NCBI GenBank assembly: GCA_003505905.1
Contig: DNXM01000083.1
Location: 1 to 5,103, forward strand
From: Oscillospiraceae bacterium
Lineage (GTDB): Bacteria; Bacillota; Clostridia; Oscillospirales; Acutalibacteraceae
Direction: 5' to 3'
Length of the DNA: 5,103 nucleotides
Shown here: one piece after another, positions 1 to 5,103 of the stretch
How positions within the stretch are numbered: the first letter of the stretch is position 1
Layout: each line of letters starts with the position of its first letter
Made by a program: the position numbers and the translations under genes
Notes under the pieces: model-generated
What the model saw: the letters and a program-made list of their open reading frames with translations, nothing else
Told to the model about the DNA's origin: nothing
The model's database searches: none

Positions 1-273
1 GTTGATATGTATCGGGCGAGAATCGCCTTGGGCGCAGGCGAAGCGGCAACCGCACCCGCCAAGGTGTTTGACTACCGCCGCAAAGAATTCCGCCTGACCA
101 ATGCCGCCTCAAACAGTCGGACGCTTTCTGTCAAGCGCATTCGCAAATGCCTGGATTTGCTGGCGCAGGCGGATATGAAAATGAAAAGCACGGCGTTGGA
201 TGAACGAAACATTTTGGAAGAATTGATTCTGCAACTCATCCTCATGGAACAGAAAACGGGTGACGATGATTGA
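1..273 (+). CDS. holA: DNA polymerase III subunit delta, C-terminal part (5' end outside window)
   Basis: The frame is open from the left edge, so the ATG at position 7 is probably an internal Met; about 90 C-terminal residues of a protein usually about 330-350 long are present. The delta subunit is the clamp-loader component that opens the beta sliding clamp during DNA replication. What is visible is the helical collar domain: a YRARIAL segment, a DYRRKEFRL segment, then an ADMKMKST motif followed by a DERNILEELILQLI helix. The aspartate-lysine motif ahead of the closing leucine-rich helix is characteristic of the delta C-terminus. The clamp-binding and AAA+-like domains are outside the window. 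Its stop codon overlaps the start of the RNase M5 gene by 4 bases, so the two are probably translated in a coupled way. The family call rests on the C-terminus only. Confidence 0.8.
   Translation, partial: VDMYRARIALGAGEAATAPAKVFDYRRKEFRLTNAASNSRTLSVKRIRKCLDLLAQADMKMKSTALDERNILEELILQLILMEQKTGDDD
259..272 (+). promoter_or_regulatory. RBS and TTG start of rnmV inside the holA 3' end
   Basis: GGTGA (259-263) matches the anti-Shine-Dalgarno core and lies six bases before the TTG at 270-272. In-frame TGA codons at 261-263 and 267-269 exclude any earlier start. The TTG overlaps the holA TGA (271-273), an arrangement typical of stop-start translational coupling. Confidence 0.7.
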
Positions 274-869
274 TTAAACTCAAGCAAACGGTGATTGTGG
301 AGGGAAAGTACGACAAAATTCGCCTTTCCTCTCTGATTGATGCACCGATTCTGCAAACGGATGGCTTTGCCGTTTTCAAAGACAAAGAAAAGCAAAAGCT
401 CATTCGCCGCATGGCGGAAAAAAACGGCATTTTGATTCTGACCGACAGCGATGCGGCAGGCTTCAAAATTCGCTCGTTCCTCAGCGGCTGCGTGCCGCCC
501 GAACTTGTCAAGCACGCCTATATTCCCGACATTCTCGGCAAAGAACGGCGCAAGAGCGAGCATTCCAAAGAGGGCAAGCTCGGCGTTGAGGGTATGAAAA
601 CCGAAGCACTTGTTACGGCTCTGACCAAGGCAGGCGTGCTGTGCGAAGAATGCGAAAACGGTCAGCGGCGCAAAATCACCGTGACCGATTTGTACGAAGA
701 CGGCTTGACCGGCTGTGCCAACAGCCAAGCAAAAAAAGCGAAATTGCTGAAGGATTTGGATTTGCCCGAGCGGCTTTCCACTTCTTCTTTGCTCCAAGTG
801 CTGAATACGATGCTTACCTTTGAAGAATACAAGCAGGCAGTGGATGCCTGCCGAAACGAAGGAGAATAA
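270..869 (+). CDS. rnmV: Ribonuclease M5 (TOPRIM endonuclease for 5S rRNA maturation)
   Basis: RNase M5 cuts precursor 5S rRNA on both sides of its double-stranded stem, with ribosomal protein L18 as cofactor in Bacillus. The 199-residue product is close to the usual size (about 180-190). The N-terminal TOPRIM domain shows the catalytic glutamate in VEGKYD (E11) and the metal-binding DSD of TDSDAAG (D59, D61). A family-type LGVEGM segment lies near residues 104-109. The C-terminal helical part (about 120-199, DUF4093-like) carries LPERLSTSSLLQVLN. The start is TTG: the in-frame codon just before it is a stop (267-269), so no upstream start exists, and GGTGA at 259-263 sits six bases ahead as ribosome binding site. 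The start overlaps the holA stop as TTGA. A generic TOPRIM nuclease is the alternative, but the C-terminus favours RNase M5. Confidence 0.86.
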   Translation: MIKLKQTVIVEGKYDKIRLSSLIDAPILQTDGFAVFKDKEKQKLIRRMAEKNGILILTDSDAAGFKIRSFLSGCVPPELVKHAYIPDILGKERRKSEHSKEGKLGVEGMKTEALVTALTKAGVLCEECENGQRRKITVTDLYEDGLTGCANSQAKKAKLLKDLDLPERLSTSSLLQVLNTMLTFEEYKQAVDACRNEGE

Positions 870-872
870 ACC

Positions 873-1346
873 ATGATGCGTATCGGACACGGCTATGATG
901 TTCACCGATTGACACAAAACCGCCGTTTGATTCTCGGCGGTGTGGAGATTGAGCACGAAACGGGTCTGCTTGGTCATTCCGATGCGGATGTCTTGCTCCA
1001 TGCTGTTGCTGACAGCTTGCTCGGTGCGGCGGCGTTGGGCGACATCGGCGGAATGTTCCCCGACAATGACGAAGCCTATAAGGATGCCGACAGCCTTGTG
1101 CTGCTTTCGCTTGTGGCGAAACGGCTGAACGAAAACGGCTACCGAATCGGCAACATTGATGCCACCGTCATTGCGCAGGCACCCAAGCTCAAGCCCTATA
1201 TTCAAGCCATGCGCTCAAATATTGCCCGTGCGTGCGGTGTCGATATCGGTGCGGTGAGCGTGAAAGCAACCACTGAAGAAGGCTTGGGCTTCAGCGGCGA
1301 AAAGCTCGGCATTGCCGCCCATGCGGTCGCTTTAATCGAAAATTGA
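873..1346 (+). CDS. ispF: 2-C-methyl-D-erythritol 2,4-cyclodiphosphate synthase
   Basis: IspF converts CDP-methylerythritol 2-phosphate to methylerythritol 2,4-cyclodiphosphate with release of CMP, the fifth step of the MEP route to isopentenyl diphosphate. It is a cytoplasmic homotrimer with one Zn ion per active site. The 157-residue length is normal. The zinc ligands are visible as D9 and H11 in [11 protein letters not shown] and H43 in DADVLLHAV. The DIGGMFPD segment (57-64) and the C-terminal [12 protein letters not shown] stretch (131-142), which contacts the nucleotide, are intact. GGAG at 861-864 is eight bases before the ATG at 873; a second ATG follows directly at 876, and the first is better spaced. 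The gene starts three bases after the rnmV stop, so the two are probably cotranscribed. No ispD is fused to it, unlike in some bacteria. Confidence 0.97.
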   Translation: MMRIGHGYDVHRLTQNRRLILGGVEIEHETGLLGHSDADVLLHAVADSLLGAAALGDIGGMFPDNDEAYKDADSLVLLSLVAKRLNENGYRIGNIDATVIAQAPKLKPYIQAMRSNIARACGVDIGAVSVKATTEEGLGFSGEKLGIAAHAVALIEN

Positions 1347-1369
1347 GAAAAAAGAGCGAAAACTGTAAT
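1343..1369 (+). promoter_or_regulatory. Weak candidate promoter ahead of the DUF5685 gene
   Basis: TTGAGA (1343-1348, 5 of 6 to the sigma-A -35 consensus) and TGTAAT (1364-1369, 5 of 6 to the -10 consensus) are separated by 15 bases, shorter than the preferred 17. The -35 box includes the ispF stop codon. Transcription would begin near 1376, inside the hairpin described next. The short spacing keeps confidence low. Confidence 0.28.
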
Positions 1370-1397
1370 TCTTTTGCGGTATTGTACCCCAAAAGGA
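1369..1397 (+). promoter_or_regulatory. Hairpin running into the RBS of the DUF5685 gene
   Basis: An imperfect inverted repeat pairs 1369-1376 (TTCTTTTG) with 1390-1397 (CAAAAGGA), including one U-G pair, then has a single C-C mismatch (1377/1389), then pairs GGTA (1378-1381) with TACC (1385-1388) around a TTG loop. Twelve pairs with a three-base loop occupy almost half of the 60-base gap. The 3' arm covers AGGA of the AGGAG ribosome binding site (1394-1398), so the folded RNA would partly hide it. No U-run follows, so it is not an intrinsic terminator. It could act as a translational switch in read-through mRNA or, as DNA, as an operator just downstream of the candidate -10 box. The repeat is seen directly; the role is inference. 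Confidence 0.5.
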
Positions 1398-1406
1398 GTG
1401 AAAAGA

Positions 1407-2270
1407 ATGTTCGGCTATGTCAAAGCCTATAAACCCGAATTAAAGTGCAAGGACTACGATATTTACCAAGGCGTTTACTGTTCGGTTTGTCGGCAGTTGG
1501 GGCATGATTACGGTGTGCTTGCCCGTTTCGTGCTCAACTACGATTTCACCTTGTTGGCTTTGGTGCGCTTGGGCGTGGTGGAGGAATGCTGCGGTTTTGA
1601 AAAAGGGCATTGCTCATTTAACCCAACCAAAAAGTGCATGAAATGCGTGAACGGTCAAACGCACTTGTCTTTTGCCGCTGCGGCGGCAATACTCATGTGC
1701 TACTACAAAATTTCGGATAATTTATCGGATGAGAAAAATCCGTTCAAGCGGCTTTTGCTTTGGCTCATCAAGCCCTATTTTGCCGTGAAACGCAAAAAAG
1801 CGAAGAAGAAATTTGCACAAATAGATTTGATATTGTCCGAAGCGATGGCACAGCAAAAACAAACGGAGCAGACCGGCGCAGGAGTGGACGCTTCGGCGCA
1901 CCCGTCGGCAACGGCTATGGGGCGGTTGCTGGCGCTGGATATGCCACAGGAAAAGCAGGAGGCTCTGCAACGCTTCGGCTATTTGGTCGGTCGCTGGGTT
2001 TATCTGGCGGATGCCTTGGATGACTGCGACAAAGACCGGGTGAGCGGTAACTATAATGTTTTTAATCGTAAATTTGAAAAGGAAGAAGAGAAAAAGGAGT
2101 ACGCCGCAGGAACGATTCGTCTGACGGCTGCCGAATCGGGGAAATGCTTTGAGAGCCTGCAGCCGAAACGGTTCGGAGCAATTCTTGAAAACATTTTGCA
2201 ATTCGGCATGGAGGAAACATTAAAAAAAGTGTTGAAAAAGGGGGAAAAGAAGAATGAGAAATCCGTATGA
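1407..2270 (+). CDS. DUF5685-family Cys-rich helical protein of unknown function
   Basis: The function is unknown. The start chosen is the ATG at 1407, giving MFGYVKAYKPEL and 287 residues, with GGAG (1395-1398) eight bases upstream; a TTG at 1374 in the same frame has no such site. The N-terminal MFGYVK and the YCSVCRQLG segment recall DUF5685 proteins of Clostridia. Cysteines cluster as C25-x2-C28, C61, C62, C69 and C77-x2-C80, compatible with a metal or Fe-S site. Two Asp-rich helical motifs follow: D104-x3-D108-E after CYYKIS, and DALDDCDKD (202-210) after GRWVYLA. This spacing in a mainly helical protein is reminiscent of Mg-binding motifs of isoprenoid-synthase folds, an untested inference. 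Residues 127-136 and the C-terminus are very basic. There is no signal peptide and no clear membrane segment. It overlaps the next gene by 17 bases. Confidence 0.72.
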   Translation: MFGYVKAYKPELKCKDYDIYQGVYCSVCRQLGHDYGVLARFVLNYDFTLLALVRLGVVEECCGFEKGHCSFNPTKKCMKCVNGQTHLSFAAAAAILMCYYKISDNLSDEKNPFKRLLLWLIKPYFAVKRKKAKKKFAQIDLILSEAMAQQKQTEQTGAGVDASAHPSATAMGRLLALDMPQEKQEALQRFGYLVGRWVYLADALDDCDKDRVSGNYNVFNRKFEKEEEKKEYAAGTIRLTAAESGKCFESLQPKRFGAILENILQFGMEETLKKVLKKGEKKNEKSV

Positions 2271-2844
2271 TGTGCTCGGAATCGGTGTGGGAGCAAATGA
2301 CGAACAGGTGAAAGCGGCATACAGGGAAAAAGCAAAACGGTATGTCGACAATCCCGAAAAAATGCGAGAAATCGACGAAGCGTACGACGCTATTGTGATG
2401 AACCGCACGGGCAACGGCTACACCGCTTCCGATAACACACAGTACACCTATTCGCAGGGCACCGTGTCGCTCGGCGAGGTGCGTGCCAAAATCAACGCAG
2501 GGCGAGTAGCTGAGGCGGATTCTTTGTTGGAATCGATGCCGATTACGCTTCGCAACGCCGAATGGTATTACCTCAAGGGCACCGTTCAGCACCGCCATGG
2601 CTGGTTGGAAGAAGCAACGGCTAACTTTAATCGTGCCTGTCAAATGGAGCCGAACAACGGCGAATATCGCCGTGCCGCCGAAACGGTGAACAAATCCCGC
2701 TCGGCAGGCTACCGCACCGAACAGCCGAAATCCTCGTCTAGTTCGGGCTGTTGTCACTGCGATGCCGATGACATTTGCTCGGGGTTGTTGTGCGCCGATT
2801 GCTGTTGTGAATCTCTGGGCGGTGATTTGATTCCCTGCTGTTGA
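2254..2844 (+). CDS. Degenerate J-domain protein with Cys-rich C-terminal tail
   Basis: The N-terminus (about 1-48) resembles a DnaJ J-domain: NPYDVLGIG, the basic helix II VKAAYREKAKRY, and helix III EKMREIDEAYDAI. The loop that should hold HPD, the tripeptide that stimulates Hsp70 ATPase, is reduced to VDN (31-33) and is about eight residues shorter than in E. coli DnaJ, so Hsp70 activation is doubtful. Residues 72-145 are helical and TPR-like (AEADSLLESMP, WYYLKGTVQHRHGWLEEATANFNRACQ split over two helices). A Ser-rich linker (160-164) leads to a tail with ten cysteines in the last 31 residues, including CADCCCE and a terminal GGDLIPCC, a plausible metal-binding or lipid/membrane-attached module. 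The start ATG at 2254 follows a GGGGGA site by eight bases. It overlaps the DUF5685 gene by 17 bases, implying coupled expression and a shared role. Confidence 0.75.
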   Translation: MRNPYDVLGIGVGANDEQVKAAYREKAKRYVDNPEKMREIDEAYDAIVMNRTGNGYTASDNTQYTYSQGTVSLGEVRAKINAGRVAEADSLLESMPITLRNAEWYYLKGTVQHRHGWLEEATANFNRACQMEPNNGEYRRAAETVNKSRSAGYRTEQPKSSSSSGCCHCDADDICSGLLCADCCCESLGGDLIPCC

Positions 2845-2860
2845 AAGGAAGAAGAGAACG

Positions 2861-3394
2861 ATGAAGCAATCCTCCAAAACCGCTTTGGGCGGCATTGTCA
2901 GCGCCTTGAGCGTGATTCTCATGCTGTTGACGGCTGTACTGCCGTTTATGACCTATGCCTTGCCGCTGTTGGCAGGCACGCTGTTGATTGCCATGGTGAT
3001 TGAGCTTGGCAAAGGCTGGGCGGCGGCGGTCTATGCGGCGGTGAGTCTGCTGTCGGTTTTTGTTGTGCCGGATAAGGAAGCGGCAGTTTTTTACATTGCT
3101 TTTTTTGGATATTATCCTATTATAAAATCTACTCTTGAAAAACACCTGCCTCGTGTGGTAGAATGGTGTGTAAAGCTTTTGATTTTCAATGCCGCCTGTG
3201 TGGCAGGCTGGTTTTTGACCGTTTATGTTTTCGGCATTCCGTTTGATGAAACGGAGCTGTTCGGCAAATGGTCCATGGCGGTTTTGCTCGGCATCGGCAA
3301 TGTGACCTTTGTCGTTTACGATTTGATGCTCACCAAGGTGGTAACGCTTTATCTGTACCGGTTACGGAAGGTGTTTCGCCGTGTTTTTAAGTAA
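2861..3394 (+). CDS. Conserved small polytopic membrane protein, function unknown
   Basis: I recognise the general look of a Clostridia membrane protein but cannot name a function. The 177 residues contain about six hydrophobic segments: roughly 10-30, 33-49, 54-70, 73-90, 104-125 and 137-157. A PDKEAA motif at 70-75 and FFGYYPIIK at 81-89 look like conserved polar features within the membrane region. The C-terminus is strongly basic (YRLRKVFRRVFK), which by the positive-inside rule places it in the cytoplasm. The small size and six-helix layout are compatible with an ECF-type substrate-binding S component, but no family motif proves this. AAAGGAA (2844-2850) serves as the ribosome binding site. 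The gene starts 16 bases after the J-domain-like gene and is probably in its operon. The segment 3086-3130 is unusually A+T rich compared with the rest. Confidence 0.72.
   Translation: MKQSSKTALGGIVSALSVILMLLTAVLPFMTYALPLLAGTLLIAMVIELGKGWAAAVYAAVSLLSVFVVPDKEAAVFYIAFFGYYPIIKSTLEKHLPRVVEWCVKLLIFNAACVAGWFLTVYVFGIPFDETELFGKWSMAVLLGIGNVTFVVYDLMLTKVVTLYLYRLRKVFRRVFK
3090..3126 (+). promoter_or_regulatory. Tentative internal promoter-like segment in the membrane protein gene
   Basis: An A+T-rich island contains TTTACA (3090-3095) 17 bases before TATCCT (3113-3118), and also TTGCTT (3096-3101) 16 bases before TATTAT (3118-3123). It could start a transcript reaching the glycosidase gene about 300 bases on. 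The same bases encode Phe, Tyr, Ile and Lys codons of a membrane segment, so composition alone may explain it. Confidence 0.2.
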
Positions 3395-3402
3395 TTTATT
3401 TC

Positions 3403-3417
3403 GCAGGTGAACCCTGC
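3403..3417 (+). repeat. Small inverted repeat before the RBS of the GH109-like gene
   Basis: GCAGG (3403-3407) and CCTGC (3413-3417) are perfect inverted copies around a five-base loop, ending two bases before the GGAGG ribosome binding site (3420-3424). No U-run follows, so it is not an intrinsic terminator. A five-base stem can arise by chance; it might keep the binding site accessible or do nothing. Confidence 0.3.
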
Positions 3418-3431
3418 ACGGAGGTTAATAT

Positions 3432-4697
3432 ATGGCTCAACAGTTCAAATTCGGCGTAGTCGGTCTCGGCGGACGAGGTCACGGAAACCTGATGGAATTT
3501 CTCAAGGTGGAAGGCGTTTATGTTGCCGCTGTTTGCGACATTTACGAGGACCGTGTGAAAAGTGCGGCAGACGATGTCGAAAAAGAGTACGGCTATCGCC
3601 CGGATGAATACACCGATTACAAGCAGCTGCTTGCCCGTGACGATATCGGCGCAGTGCTTGTTTTCACAACCTGGATTACGCATTCCCGCATTGCAAACGA
3701 CTGTATGCTTGCAGGCAAGCACGTTGCCATGGAAGTCGGCGGTTCGGCTTCGGTGGAGGAGTGTTGGCGCTTGGTTCGCACGAGCGAAGCAACGGGCAAG
3801 TTTTGTATGCTGTTGGAAAACTGCTGCTACGACCGGTACGAGATGGCTCTGTTCAACATGAAAAAGCTCGGCTTGTTCGGCGATGTTGTTCATGCAGAGG
3901 GTGCTTATCAGCACGATTTGCGTGATGAAATTCTGCACGGCAGAGAAAACCGCCACGGCAGACTGTTTAACTTTATGAACCGCAACGGTGAGGTTTATCC
4001 GACCCATCAGTTCGGCCCGATTTGTAAGCTTTTGGGCATCAACCGAGGCAACCGCATTGTGTCGCTTGTGTCCATGTCCAGCCCTGCCAAGGGCTTGAAC
4101 GCTTACGCTCACGATGTACATAAGGACGGCTACGACATTGCCGACTATGAGTTTGCGCAGGGCGATGTGGTTACCACAATGCTTAAATGTGCGCACGGCG
4201 AAACCATTTTGCTCACCCACGAATGCACCTTGCCCCGACCCTATTCCAGAGGCTACCGCATTGACGGCACAAAGGGTGCTTATCGGGAGGACGATGACCA
4301 AATTTATTTTGACCACATCAGCCCCGATGAAAAGTGGGAGCCGGTTTTGCCCTATATCGAAAAATACGAGCATCCGCTTTGGAAAGAATATTTTGTCCGA
4401 GGTGTCCACACGGGCGGTCACGGCGGCATGGATTTCTTAGTGCTTTCCGCATTTGCCGAAGCGGCGATGAACGATGTTCAGCCGCCTATTGATGTTTACG
4501 ATACGGCGGTGTGGATGAGTGTTACCGCCTTGTCCGAGCAGTCCATTGCCATGGGCAGTCATCCCGTTCCCATGCCCGATTTCACGGACGGTATGTGGAT
4601 TGACCGTGCGCCTTACCGCAGGGGCCGCTATTGCCTGGAAGAGGTCTGCACGGAATTTTATGATTTAACCGAAGTAAAAGGAGAAGAGAAAGAATGA
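3432..4697 (+). CDS. Gfo/Idh/MocA-fold protein, GH109-like (NAD-dependent glycosidase type)
   Basis: Members of this family use a tightly bound NAD to oxidise the sugar transiently, eliminate the aglycone and re-reduce; characterised GH109 enzymes remove terminal alpha-N-acetylgalactosamine. The 421 residues fit. The Rossmann dinucleotide motif is G-L-G-G-R-G at 11-16, with the ribose-binding acid D36 in AAVCDIYED. The AGKHVAMEV segment (94-102) replaces the EKP motif of ordinary dehydrogenases, as in GH109. Further GH109-type motifs are LENCCYDR (128-135), EGAYQHDLR (156-164), YPTHQFGPICKLL (189-201), PRPYSRG (269-274) and GGHGGMDF (328-335); the histidines H161 and H192 are probable active-site residues. 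No signal peptide is present, so it acts in the cytoplasm on imported glycosides. GGAGG lies seven bases before the ATG. It overlaps the downstream kinase gene by ATGA. The exact substrate is not shown by the sequence; a plain oxidoreductase is the alternative. Confidence 0.85.
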   Translation: MAQQFKFGVVGLGGRGHGNLMEFLKVEGVYVAAVCDIYEDRVKSAADDVEKEYGYRPDEYTDYKQLLARDDIGAVLVFTTWITHSRIANDCMLAGKHVAMEVGGSASVEECWRLVRTSEATGKFCMLLENCCYDRYEMALFNMKKLGLFGDVVHAEGAYQHDLRDEILHGRENRHGRLFNFMNRNGEVYPTHQFGPICKLLGINRGNRIVSLVSMSSPAKGLNAYAHDVHKDGYDIADYEFAQGDVVTTMLKCAHGETILLTHECTLPRPYSRGYRIDGTKGAYREDDDQIYFDHISPDEKWEPVLPYIEKYEHPLWKEYFVRGVHTGGHGGMDFLVLSAFAEAAMNDVQPPIDVYDTAVWMSVTALSEQSIAMGSHPVPMPDFTDGMWIDRAPYRRGRYCLEEVCTEFYDLTEVKGEEKE

Positions 4698-5103
4698 AGT
4701 ATTACATCGGCGTTGACGGCGGCGGAACCAAAACCGTCTACACCCTTTTTGACGAAAACCGCAACACCCTCAACGAGGTAAAAACTCCCGGCAGTAACCA
4801 CGAGAATTTGGAAGGCTCTTATGACGAAGCGGCGGATATCATCTTCGGCGGCTTGACCGATTTGGTGAATAAGCACGGCATCAAGCTTGACGATGTCAGC
4901 TACACGCTCATGGGCTTGGCAGGCATTGACCATCCGTTTCAGCACGATGAGGTCTGCTCTCGTCTTGCCGCTAAGGGCTTGAAGAACTTTGAAATTTTTA
5001 ACGACGGTTTTTTGGTCGTCAAGGCAGGCTCCGACACAGGTGCCGCCATCGGCTACAATATGGGCACGGGTATGTGCTGTAACGCCATCGACCGCAAGGG
5101 CAC
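4694..5103 (+). CDS. BadF/BadG-type ATPase, N-acetylglucosamine-kinase-like (3' end outside window)
   Basis: The first 136 codons are present; relatives are about 300-330 residues. These ASKHA-fold proteins include kinases that phosphorylate N-acetylglucosamine or related amino sugars with ATP, and also ATPases that activate benzoyl-CoA-type dehydratases. Visible motifs are the phosphate-1 loop VDGGGTKT (7-14), GLAGID (74-79), the probable catalytic aspartate in FNDG (D104) and the phosphate-2 loop MGTG (123-126). The serine usually following GTG is methionine here, a mild departure. The partner gene argues for a sugar kinase: the ATG overlaps the GH109-like stop as ATGA, and AGGAGA (4679-4684) is nine bases upstream. 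Phosphorylating the freed amino sugar would trap it for catabolism. The substrate is inferred from context, and the C-terminal half cannot be checked. Confidence 0.82.
   Translation, partial: MKYYIGVDGGGTKTVYTLFDENRNTLNEVKTPGSNHENLEGSYDEAADIIFGGLTDLVNKHGIKLDDVSYTLMGLAGIDHPFQHDEVCSRLAAKGLKNFEIFNDGFLVVKAGSDTGAAIGYNMGTGMCCNAIDRKG

Noticed and set aside
72..1205. Antisense open frame of 377 codons opposite holA, rnmV and ispF
   Set aside because: It is codon-aligned with rnmV and ispF, so it stays open simply because those genes avoid TTA, CTA and TCA codons. Its product has no recognisable domain, and both sense genes have clear family motifs.
876..1346. Second ATG as the ispF start
   Set aside because: The first ATG at 873 is eight bases from GGAG, the better spacing; the choice changes only one residue.
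1374..1406. Upstream TTG start for the DUF5685 gene, adding 11 residues
   Set aside because: There is no ribosome binding site before it, while the ATG at 1407 has AGGAG at ideal distance and yields the expected MFGYVK N-terminus. The added codons would also lie in the hairpin.
1347..1406. Small RNA gene or terminator in the ispF-DUF5685 gap
   Set aside because: The only strong structure is the hairpin entering the ribosome binding site, with no downstream T-run and too little space for a separate RNA gene.
2062..2922. Antisense open frame of 286 codons opposite the J-like gene and its flanks
   Set aside because: It is codon-aligned with the J-like gene, spans three sense genes and gives low-complexity, domain-free protein.
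3403..3417. Intrinsic terminator between the membrane protein and GH109-like genes
   Set aside because: The stem is only five pairs and is followed by ACGGAGG rather than a T-run.
3396..4421. Antisense open frame of 341 codons opposite the GH109-like gene
   Set aside because: It is codon-aligned with the sense gene and explained by the same codon bias; the sense product carries well-placed family motifs and a good ribosome binding site.

Overview
The window reads as chromosomal DNA from a Firmicute of the class Clostridia, probably an Oscillospiraceae/Ruminococcaceae-like gut lineage. The reasons are strong purine-rich ribosome binding sites before nearly every gene, an RNase M5 gene with the Gram-positive TOPRIM architecture, and a DUF5685 plus J-domain-like gene pair whose Cys-rich tail I associate with Clostridia. 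Base composition is about half G+C by eye. The lineage call is inference from family knowledge, not a database match. All eight genes lie on the + strand and are tightly packed, with no gene-free stretch longer than 60 bases.

Left part (1-1346): the 3' end of holA (DNA polymerase III delta subunit), then rnmV (RNase M5, 5S rRNA maturation), starting with TTG inside a 4-base overlap, then ispF (MEP isoprenoid pathway). These are housekeeping genes and probably one transcript.

Middle part (1347-3394): a 60-base gap holds a weak promoter candidate and a hairpin whose 3' arm runs into the ribosome binding site of the next gene. Three poorly characterised genes follow: a Cys-rich DUF5685-family protein with two Asp-rich helical motifs, a degenerate J-domain protein that has lost the HPD tripeptide and ends in a ten-cysteine tail, and a small polytopic membrane protein. 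The first two overlap by 17 bases; the third follows after 16 bases. The shared cysteine chemistry and coupling suggest that the first two work together. This is the least understood part of the window and the best candidate for an undescribed system.

Right part (3395-5103): a Gfo/Idh/MocA-fold protein with GH109 (NAD-dependent alpha-N-acetylgalactosaminidase-type) signature motifs overlaps by ATGA a BadF/BadG-type, N-acetylglucosamine-kinase-like protein that runs off the right edge. Together they suggest cytoplasmic processing of an amino-sugar glycoside followed by phosphorylation of the released sugar.

I saw no tRNA, rRNA, CRISPR array, insertion sequence or strong intrinsic terminator.
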